Source: Actinomycetota bacterium (lineage in GTDB: Bacteria; Actinomycetota; Acidimicrobiia; Acidimicrobiales; Ilumatobacteraceae). Taken from it: a DNA stretch of 43,329 nt. Under the pieces are notes generated by a model. The model ran no database searches and was not told the DNA's origin. It was given only the letters and a program-made list of their open reading frames with translations. The position numbers were made by a program, and so were the translations under genes. Below, piece by piece: positions 35,043 to 41,331 of this stretch. Each line of letters begins with the position of its first letter. Position 1 is the stretch's first letter. The DNA lies in NCBI GenBank assembly GCA_007279905.1, contig QYPH01000015.1:1-43329 (forward strand), written 5' to 3'.

Positions 35043-36287
35043 TCGGTTGTTGAGGTAAATCGCCTCATACCTCTTTGCAACTGCAGCCGCAGAAGCATGT
35101 TGTTCGACCCAAGCACGACCCAGCGCCCCCATTTCGATGCGCCTCGGCCCATCAGAAATCAGTATTTGCAACGCTGAAATGAACGCATCTTCGTTGTCGG
35201 GCACCACCGCCAAACCTGCGCCACTTGCAGCCAGGGTGCGAGGAATTTCTGTTGCTGGGTCGATGGCGGCAACAACTGGCCTGCCAGCAGCAAGGATCGA
35301 GTACATCTTGGATGGCACACTCACCGACGCCAATCCGGTCTTGAGCGGCACCACGTGAATGTCACCAGAGGCAAGCACCTCTGACAACCGCTCGATCGGC
35401 TGATAGTCGGCGAAATACACATTGTCGATGTTGTTGTTTTTGACGTCATCTTGCAACGAGCTTCGCGCTGCACCGTCACCATTAATAACAAACGCAATTT
35501 CTGGCATCGCCCGAGCCGCAGCGATCACGAGTCCGAGTGACTGAGAAAAACCCACGTTGCCTGCATACATCACGACTACCCGATGGTCGAGGCCCAGCTC
35601 ACGGCGGTAGCTCGTCATTCTGTCGCCTGGCACAATCGCAGACGTATCAACAAAGTTTGGAATCACGTGCAATCGATTGTGAAACTTGGTCGAAAGTTTT
35701 GCCGCAACATTGCGCTCCAAATCATCTGACAACAACACGACAGCATCAGATCGTTCGTAGCTCACGCGCTCGAGCCATCTCGCTGCACTCAAAATTTGTT
35801 TGTTCGTGATGGCGCCAGTTTGCGCAGCAGCATCTGGAAAAATATCTTGAATATTGAACACCAGCATTCCACCGCGCAAAAGTTTGGTGAACCACCCTGT
35901 CAGACCAAGTGTGAGCGGCGGCGACATGGCCAATACTCCATCGATGCGTCGAGGAAACCCGCCAGCAATGAGACTGCGCAATCCGACAACCGCGCTAAAC
36001 AACACAAATCCAAATGCTCTGCGTAACAAGTTTCGTTTGGTCTTGCCAGGAAACGGATGTACACGAGTGATCGAGCCCCATGTGGTGTGTTCAACACGCC
36101 ACAATTTTCCACCCCAACCAGACTCGATTGCGTGCTCGCGATACCACGGCAACGACGTCACTACATGCAGTTCGTGCCCAAGCTCTGCCAATTCGTACAC
36201 AATGCGAGTCATCACTGCACCCGTTGGTGCCATGTCTGGCGCAAAGTGCGGACACAAAACGACAAGCCTCAATTTGTTGACACTCAT
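35040..36287 (-). CDS. GT4-family glycosyltransferase (WcaI-like)
   Basis: A 415-residue GT-B fold protein. The N-terminal acceptor domain begins with the pattern CPHFAPDMAPTGAVM and contains NIQDIFPDAAAQTG, both typical of WcaI/WbuB-like fucosaminyl or colanic-acid glycosyltransferases. The donor domain shows YAGNVGFSQSLGLVIAAA and PSKMYSILAAGRPVVAAID, with the GT4 nucleotide-sugar glutamate region reduced to the DPATEI segment. It probably adds a hexose or deoxyhexose to a lipid-linked glycan at the inner membrane face. Its ATG overlaps the next upstream glycosyltransferase stop by four bases. Confidence 0.88.
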   Translation of the reverse strand: MSVNKLRLVVLCPHFAPDMAPTGAVMTRIVYELAELGHELHVVTSLPWYREHAIESGWGGKLWRVEHTTWGSITRVHPFPGKTKRNLLRRAFGFVLFSAVVGLRSLIAGGFPRRIDGVLAMSPPLTLGLTGWFTKLLRGGMLVFNIQDIFPDAAAQTGAITNKQILSAARWLERVSYERSDAVVLLSDDLERNVAAKLSTKFHNRLHVIPNFVDTSAIVPGDRMTSYRRELGLDHRVVVMYAGNVGFSQSLGLVIAAARAMPEIAFVINGDGAARSSLQDDVKNNNIDNVYFADYQPIERLSEVLASGDIHVVPLKTGLASVSVPSKMYSILAAGRPVVAAIDPATEIPRTLAASGAGLAVVPDNEDAFISALQILISDGPRRIEMGALGRAWVEQHASAAAVAKRYEAIYLNNR

Positions 36288-37411
36288 GCAGTATCACCCG
36301 ATGCTTTTTTACCCAATGCTGTTTCATACGCCCGACATAAGTCTTCGGCCGACTGAGCAGCAGTAAATTGTGCTGCTCGCGCATACCCTCGACGAATCAA
36401 TTCGTCGCGACGCGCATGTACTTCTACAAGTGCACCAGCCCATGCCGACTCTTCGAGTGGCAATACAAGACCACCATCGCCAACCACTTCTGGCAACGAT
36501 GCGCAGTTGCTGGCAATCACAGGAGTACCAAGCGCCATTGCCTCAAGTGCCGGAGCACCAAAGCCTTCGTACTTGCTTGGAAACACGAGCGCCACAGACA
36601 TCTTGATCAAGCCGTCTCTGTCGTTGGATCCAACCCGTCCTATGCGCAACGCGCGCTCTGCCAATCCCAATTCGTTGATCAATTCATTTACACGTGCTTC
36701 ACCAAGTCCGCTTCCGCCCGCCATCACCAATTTGATCGAGTCGTCTTTCCATGCGCCAGCAAGTAGTCGCAATACAAACTCATGATTTTTATGCGGATGT
36801 GTGATCGCTGGCAGAAAAAGAATCCGAGAATTGCCAATGCCAAATTTGGCACGCAACTCGGCTTCACTTGTTGCACCCTCACCAATGTGTGCCTCAACAC
36901 CATGTCGAACCACGCAAATTTTCTCGGCTGGCACACCAAATGCATCAACGAGTGTTGAGCGCACATAGGCACTTGGTGTTGCAACAGCAGTTGCACGACG
37001 CACAGCCAACGGCACGCGGTTGCGCAAATAGGCAAGCTTGATCGCACCAAAATATTCTGGGTACGTCAGGTATTGGGCATCATGAATTGTCAACAACGTT
37101 TTGTCATTGCCACGGGAAGGAAGAGTGCCTCCACCATGGTGAACCAAATCAAAGTGTTGTGTGTGTGCAGCAAGCCACGTATTTTCGGTAAATACTCGCA
37201 CCTCTCGACGCTCACACGAATGAGTTGATTCAACAACTTTGAAGACTTGTGCAACTTCGGGATGCGCTGCAATAAAACCCCGCGGCGCAAAGACAGTGAT
37301 CTCAAACGGTGCACCAATTTCGTTCAGCCCCAACATCTGGCGAACAAAATACTCTTCGCTTCCACCTACTTGGCCTGGTACGCACCACAGCATGTTGACC
37401 GCTATTTTCAT
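36284..37411 (-). CDS. GT4-family glycosyltransferase
   Basis: A 375-residue protein of the mannosyltransferase-like GT4 group. The N-terminal domain contains [14 protein letters not shown] and [11 protein letters not shown]. The donor domain shows the [22 protein letters not shown] segment, with the E-x7-E pattern of retaining GT4 enzymes, followed by [13 protein letters not shown]. The donor may be GDP-mannose or GDP-fucose given the neighbours, which is inference. It overlaps glycosyltransferase genes by four bases at both ends, giving a tightly coupled trio. Confidence 0.9.
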   Translation of the reverse strand: MKIAVNMLWCVPGQVGGSEEYFVRQMLGLNEIGAPFEITVFAPRGFIAAHPEVAQVFKVVESTHSCERREVRVFTENTWLAAHTQHFDLVHHGGGTLPSRGNDKTLLTIHDAQYLTYPEYFGAIKLAYLRNRVPLAVRRATAVATPSAYVRSTLVDAFGVPAEKICVVRHGVEAHIGEGATSEAELRAKFGIGNSRILFLPAITHPHKNHEFVLRLLAGAWKDDSIKLVMAGGSGLGEARVNELINELGLAERALRIGRVGSNDRDGLIKMSVALVFPSKYEGFGAPALEAMALGTPVIASNCASLPEVVGDGGLVLPLEESAWAGALVEVHARRDELIRRGYARAAQFTAAQSAEDLCRAYETALGKKASGDTA

Positions 37412-38505
37412 GATTGAACCACGTCATCGCTAACAACTTGGTCATAAATACGTGCGGTTGCCAACGCAGTTTTGTCCCATGTGGCTTCGGCTGCTCGTTC
37501 TCGGCCACGCCGACCCAACATGTCGGCATTGCGCAACGCTTCGTCAATTCCGTTGCTGATACTTTCTTCGGACAGCGGGTCGACCAATACCGCAGCACCG
37601 CCAGCAACTTCCTCGGTTGACCTACCGACACTTGTGACCACGGGAGTGCCTTGAGCCATTGCTTCAAGAATCGGCAAACCAAACCCTTCCCACAGCGATG
37701 GATAACACATCACGCTTGCGCCGGCGTACAACGCACCCAAATGCTGGTCGTCAACAAAACCAACAAATTGCACATTGGCACTAGCAGGTACATCGATGTC
37801 TCCCCAACCACTTGCGCCTGCAACAACAAGAGGCGGCAAGTCGGCTCGTCCTGCAAGAGCACTTACAAGCCTTGCCAAGTTTTTGCGTGGTTCAAGTGTG
37901 CCCACAAACAACAAATACTCTCTAGGCAACGAATACTTCTCGCGCACGTGATCAATATCAATCTGCATGGCCGGCACACTGCGCACACCCAATGTCACAT
38001 GCCGCACACGATCGGGTGCAAAACCTTCACTCAAGCAATCATCCACTGTGGCCTGCGAAGAACAGAGCAACACGTCGGCTCGCTTCTTCAGCACTTTCAA
38101 GCTTCGACGAAATACATCATTGCCGCGTCGCGTAAAAAATTCGGGATGATGCAAGAACGCCAGGTCGTGCACTGTCGCCACCATTTTTTTGCCCGTCGCA
38201 AACGGAATAATCGTGGTGCAGTGCACCAAGTCAATATCGGTGATTGCTCGTTCAACTTTTGGTTGATTCAGCCGTAGCGACATTTCATACAACAGAGCGC
38301 CAGACACGAACAACCCCGCGACGTCGATTGACAAATCAAAATTGAGGGCTGGGTCTTCAAGATGCTTGCCCGAAACTCCTACAAGTTCAACATCTCGTCG
38401 CACATGCGTCATGGCCCGCGCCACTTCAAGGGCTGCAACAGCCGTGCCTCCAGGCACTCGGTGCCAGCACTGCTCAAGGGTGTAAGCGACCCGCACGCCT
38501 TCCAT
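37408..38505 (-). CDS. GT4-family glycosyltransferase
   Basis: A 365-residue GT-B enzyme, first gene of the three-gene GT4 run. The N-terminus shows VPGGTAVAALEVARAM. The C-terminal domain shows VGTLEPRKNLARLVSAL and SLWEGFGLPILEAMAQGTPVVTS, with the paired glutamates of GT4, then STEEVAGGAAVLVDP. It resembles the enzyme encoded next to it, suggesting duplication. The ATG at 38505 is 26 bases from the divergent fcl start, and I see no ribosome site. A weak hexamer TACTTA (38515-38520, minus strand) lies nine bases upstream. Confidence 0.9.
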   Translation of the reverse strand: MEGVRVAYTLEQCWHRVPGGTAVAALEVARAMTHVRRDVELVGVSGKHLEDPALNFDLSIDVAGLFVSGALLYEMSLRLNQPKVERAITDIDLVHCTTIIPFATGKKMVATVHDLAFLHHPEFFTRRGNDVFRRSLKVLKKRADVLLCSSQATVDDCLSEGFAPDRVRHVTLGVRSVPAMQIDIDHVREKYSLPREYLLFVGTLEPRKNLARLVSALAGRADLPPLVVAGASGWGDIDVPASANVQFVGFVDDQHLGALYAGASVMCYPSLWEGFGLPILEAMAQGTPVVTSVGRSTEEVAGGAAVLVDPLSEESISNGIDEALRNADMLGRRGRERAAEATWDKTALATARIYDQVVSDDVVQS

Positions 38506-38518
38506 TGTGCCAAGTAAG

Positions 38519-38524
38519 TATCGT
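38519..38524 (+). promoter_or_regulatory. Putative -10 box (TATCGT) of fcl, leaderless type
   Basis: TATCGT is seven bases before ATG 38532. It overlaps a weaker minus-strand hexamer for the divergent GT4 gene inside a 26-base gap, so both promoters would share DNA. Confidence 0.4.
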
Positions 38525-38531
38525 CATACCC

Positions 38532-39518
38532 ATGACTAGTTCTGTTCCACAGCCAACATCGCCTACTTATTGGGTTAATCGCAGCGTTGTGGTCACGGGC
38601 GGAAATGGGTTTCTTGGCACAAAAGTCGTAGCCAAGTTGCGACAAGCTGGCGCAACCGTTGTTGCCCCTCGCCAGTCTGAAGCAGACCTCACTCAAGTAG
38701 GTGTTGCCGAACAATTATTTTCTCAGCACAAGCCAAGCCACGTCATCCACCTCGCAGCGCGCGTTGGCGGTATCGGTTACAACCAAGTTGCACCCGCACA
38801 GTTGTATCTCGACAACCTGACGATGGGGACACTCACTATTGAAGCAGCACGAAAAGTCGGCGTCGAAAAAACAGTGTTGCTCGGCACTGTGTGCTCCTAT
38901 CCAAAGTTCACGCCTGTTCCATTTCGAGAAGAATCACTCTGGGATGGATACCCAGAAGAAACCAATGCTCCCTACGGCATCGCCAAAAAAGCAATGCTCG
39001 TGCACGCACAAGTCAACGAACAGCAATACGGTCAACAATTTGCATGTGTGATTCCTACAAACTTGTATGGCCCGGGCGACAAGTTTCACGAATCGGTTTC
39101 GCATGTCATTCCGGCACTGATCAAAAAATGTGTCGAGGCAACCGAGCGTGGCGACGACAAAATCTCTGTGTGGGGCACTGGCTCTGCAAGCCGCGACTAT
39201 TTGTTTGCAGACGATGCAGCCGATGCCATCTTGCTCGCTGCGCAATTGCGTACGACCGCCGAGCCACTCAACCTTGGCAATAACCGCGAAGTCACGATCC
39301 GCGAGACAGCCGAAACGATCGCGCGCATTGTTGGCTTCACTGGCTCACTGGTATGGGACCCAACTCGCCCCGATGGCCAGCCGCGCAGACGTGTCGATGC
39401 CAGTCGCGCCGAGCGCGAACTGGGTTGGCACAGCAACACCAACTTTGATGACGGCTTGCGCCAAACAGTCGAGTGGTACCGAGCCAACCGTGCCGATGCC
39501 GAAAAAGCACCGCACTAA
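38532..39518 (+). CDS. fcl: GDP-L-fucose synthase (GDP-4-keto-6-deoxymannose 3,5-epimerase/4-reductase)
   Basis: A 328-residue extended SDR with NADP loop VTGGNGFLGTKV. The active site has GTVCSYPK, where threonine replaces the usual catalytic serine and the epimerisation cysteine is kept. The YGIAKK tyrosine and lysine are present. The segment NLYGPGDKFHESVSHVIPAL carries the second epimerisation residue, a histidine. It turns the Gmd product into GDP-L-fucose using NADPH. The ATG at 38532 is supported by TATCGT seven bases ahead; a TTG at 38505 would overlap the divergent gene. The 3' end overlaps the rhomboid gene if that starts at 39496. Confidence 0.94.
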   Translation: MTSSVPQPTSPTYWVNRSVVVTGGNGFLGTKVVAKLRQAGATVVAPRQSEADLTQVGVAEQLFSQHKPSHVIHLAARVGGIGYNQVAPAQLYLDNLTMGTLTIEAARKVGVEKTVLLGTVCSYPKFTPVPFREESLWDGYPEETNAPYGIAKKAMLVHAQVNEQQYGQQFACVIPTNLYGPGDKFHESVSHVIPALIKKCVEATERGDDKISVWGTGSASRDYLFADDAADAILLAAQLRTTAEPLNLGNNREVTIRETAETIARIVGFTGSLVWDPTRPDGQPRRRVDASRAERELGWHSNTNFDDGLRQTVEWYRANRADAEKAPH

Positions 39519-40272
39519 CCCCGTGAACTTTCCCCCGCCACAAGTTCCGCCGCAAAGTTCGCCGCCACCGCCACCACCGCGGGCACTCACGCGCAAACCG
39601 CTCATTGGCAAGTCTGCAGCCAGCAAACCAATTCAGCGCAACGACTACAGGCCACGCAACAATCCGTTTGTCGTCAGCAACGCCATCATCGCGATCAATC
39701 TCGGACTGTTTGTATGGAGTCAGATCTCGGGCGTCAATCGCTTCGAGAACAACATGTTTTTGTCGCGTATTTTTCTTGACAACGGTGAGTGGTATCGCCT
39801 TGTCTCTGCCGGTTTTGTGCATTTTGGACTCATGCATGTGGCAATGAATATGTTTTTGTTGTTTCAACTTGGACGCATGCTCGAACCAGCAATTGGATCA
39901 ACGAAGTTTGCGCTGATCTACACTGCATCGCTACTCGGCGGCTCTGCCGGCGCACTCTTGCTGAGCCCAACCGCATTTACCGGTGGCGCATCAGGTGCAG
40001 TGTTCGGAATCATGGCTGCCGGCGTCGTTGGTATGCGCCAGCAAGGTGCCAATCCATTCAAGTCCGGACTCGGAATGACGTTTGCGATCAATATTGTCCT
40101 CACTCTTGCCATACCTGGTATCTCAATTGGTGGGCACTTCGGTGGCGCTCTTGCCGGCGCAATCTGTGGGTTCGTGATTCTTGCACCCGCTCGACTCAAG
40201 ATTCCAGAGTTTGTTCAGTACGCCACCCCAATTTTCGTTGGTGTTGCAGCGGTCTTCATCTCACTCGGCTAG
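39496..40272 (+). CDS. Rhomboid-family intramembrane serine protease
   Basis: A 258-residue protein with six or seven membrane spans after a proline-rich cytoplasmic head (six prolines at 23-28). The catalytic serine S166 is in GGASGAVFG and the catalytic histidine H214 in GGHFGGALAG; HFGLMHVAMNMFLLFQLG is the conserved early motif. Rhomboids cut single-span proteins within the membrane. The start is uncertain: ATG 39496 overlaps the end of fcl by 23 bases, while GTG 39523 avoids overlap and would drop nine residues. Neither has a ribosome site. The frame stays open upstream through fcl, but that part is a shadow. Confidence 0.9.
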   Translation: MPKKHRTNPVNFPPPQVPPQSSPPPPPPRALTRKPLIGKSAASKPIQRNDYRPRNNPFVVSNAIIAINLGLFVWSQISGVNRFENNMFLSRIFLDNGEWYRLVSAGFVHFGLMHVAMNMFLLFQLGRMLEPAIGSTKFALIYTASLLGGSAGALLLSPTAFTGGASGAVFGIMAAGVVGMRQQGANPFKSGLGMTFAINIVLTLAIPGISIGGHFGGALAGAICGFVILAPARLKIPEFVQYATPIFVGVAAVFISLG

Positions 40273-40385
40273 TCAGTCACATCTCGCCGCACAACACCCA
40301 CGCTCTATCGTCACGCTCAACCTCCCCTTCATTCGCAATTCGCGTGCGATTTCTCGCTTGTACTCACTGTTGAAAAGGAACCCTC
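40273..40385 (+). other. Gap between rhomboid and RadC-like genes
   Basis: A 113-base gap. It contains TATCGT at 40306-40311, which could be a -10 box for the next gene, and a five-base inverted repeat TCGCA/TGCGA (40333-40337 and 40345-40349) that is not followed by a firm T-tract. The ribosome site AAGGA (40375-40379) closes it. No further gene is evident. Confidence 0.4.
40375..40379 (+). promoter_or_regulatory. Shine-Dalgarno site of the RadC-like gene
   Basis: AAGGA, six bases before ATG 40386. It gives good support that this otherwise unassigned frame is translated. Confidence 0.6.
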
Positions 40386-40793
40386 ATGCTCCAAACTCTC
40401 CGTCCACCCATCTACCTGCCTCGTGCCAATACCGATCCAGTGTCAAGTCCGCATGCCGCGCTTGCCGTGTTTTGCCTCGCCATCCGTCGTCCATTGTGTG
40501 AAGAGATGTTGGTGCTCATGCACGACAACCAACTCCGCGGTGTCGGCCTCATGTCGTTTGATGCTGTTGCTTCGTTTTCAAGCAACATCAATCACGCCAT
40601 TGGTCTGTGTTCTTCTGTGCTTGATGCAACTTCGTTCAGCATCTGCACGGTCGAGCCATTGCTGCAAAGTCGCGCCACCGACACGACCAACTGGCAAAAT
40701 GCCAAACGGCTTTGCCAAAGTGCTGGTCTTACTCTCAACTACTGGCTTGTTGTTACTCGCGGCTCAGTGATCAATGTGCGCGAACACAATTAG
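40386..40793 (+). CDS. RadC/JAB-like protein lacking the metal-binding motif
   Basis: A 135-residue protein with a strong ribosome site. Its layout follows RadC/JAB domains: CEEMLVLMHDNQLRGVGLMS corresponds to the strand pair with the conserved glutamate, and NAKRLCQSAGLTLNYWLVVTRGSVINVRE to the last helix and strands. The metalloprotease motif HNHPSGD that should fall near residue 88 is absent; CTVEPLLQ stands there instead. No JAMM histidines are left, so metal-dependent chemistry is unlikely. It may have a structural or regulatory role. The family call is by pattern only. The 3' end overlaps the convergent fmdB gene by four bases. Confidence 0.65.
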   Translation: MLQTLRPPIYLPRANTDPVSSPHAALAVFCLAIRRPLCEEMLVLMHDNQLRGVGLMSFDAVASFSSNINHAIGLCSSVLDATSFSICTVEPLLQSRATDTTNWQNAKRLCQSAGLTLNYWLVVTRGSVINVREHN

Positions 40794-41005
40794 TGGCAAG
40801 CACATCCGCCACCACAACCGCCACCACTGCGCTGTGCAGGTGCCTGTTGTGGTGCTGTTGCTCCTACCGACGCAAATACGCTGAGCAGTCGCACCGAATT
40901 GTCGTGACCTTGCGGGCATGATGCAGGGTCGTTGGCTTGTGACATCGCACGACGCTCTTCAAAAACTGCGTCGCAGGTCTTGCATCGAAACTCGTACGTA
41001 GGCAT
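40790..41005 (-). CDS. FmdB-family zinc-ribbon protein
   Basis: A 71-residue protein beginning MPTYEFRCKTC, the hallmark of FmdB/CxxC_CxxC_SSSS regulatory proteins. The zinc ribbon uses C8, C11, C30 and probably H34. The C-terminal tail is glycine- and cysteine-rich (SGGGCGGGCACH) and could bind further metal. FmdB proteins are proposed regulators of amidase or formamidase genes, but most are uncharacterised. It starts 18 bases from the divergent DUF3039 gene. TACACT lies six bases before its ATG. Confidence 0.88.
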   Translation of the reverse strand: MPTYEFRCKTCDAVFEERRAMSQANDPASCPQGHDNSVRLLSVFASVGATAPQQAPAQRSGGGCGGGCACH

Positions 41006-41010
41006 GGCTC

Positions 41011-41017
41011 TAGTGTA
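41011..41017. promoter_or_regulatory. Symmetric bidirectional -10 element between fmdB and the DUF3039 gene
   Basis: The seven bases TAGTGTA read TAGTGT on the plus strand (41011-41016, seven bases before GTG 41024) and TACACT on the minus strand (41012-41017, six bases before ATG 41005). Both fit the leaderless spacing seen elsewhere in the window. The whole intergenic gap is 18 bases. Confidence 0.5.
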
Positions 41018-41023
41018 GGAAGT

Positions 41024-41320
41024 GTGAGCACGCCAACACCACTCAAATCCCGCCCCACAATCACCAAACCAGTTACCGAACACGAAGCCCAGACGGGCGA
41101 GCCAGCAATGGCCCACATTGTCAAGACCGAGCCCGGCGAAGATGCTGCAGGCAAGGTGCTTGAAGCTCGCATCTATGGCACTCCGCTCGAAGCACTCTGT
41201 GGTCATGTGTGGATTCCGTCTCGCGACCCAAAACAATTGCCGCTGTGCGATAAATGCAAAGACATCTACGAGACCTACCGCATGTTTAATGACGGGCTCA
41301 ACGAAAAGCCTGAAGAGTAG
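41024..41320 (+). CDS. DUF3039 family protein, probable zinc ribbon
   Basis: A 98-residue protein of the actinobacterial DUF3039 family. C59 and H61 in ALCGHVW and C75 and C78 in LCDKCKDIYE make a likely zinc site; WIPSRDPKQLP joins them. The first 30 residues are flexible and proline/threonine-rich. The function is unknown. It starts at GTG 41024, divergent from the FmdB gene, and ends 11 bases before the convergent dnaE2. In the gap is the palindrome AGCTAGCT, which I do not consider a terminator. Confidence 0.88.
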   Translation: MSTPTPLKSRPTITKPVTEHEAQTGEPAMAHIVKTEPGEDAAGKVLEARIYGTPLEALCGHVWIPSRDPKQLPLCDKCKDIYETYRMFNDGLNEKPEE

Positions 41321-41331
41321 CTAGCTGCCTT

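Noticed and set aside
39130-39495. Upstream extension of the rhomboid frame through fcl
   Set aside because: These codons overlap well-conserved fcl sequence and lack any match to rhomboids.
40333-40349. Inverted repeat TCGCA/TGCGA after the rhomboid gene as a terminator
   Set aside because: Five-base stem with a seven-base loop and no proper T-tract; too weak.
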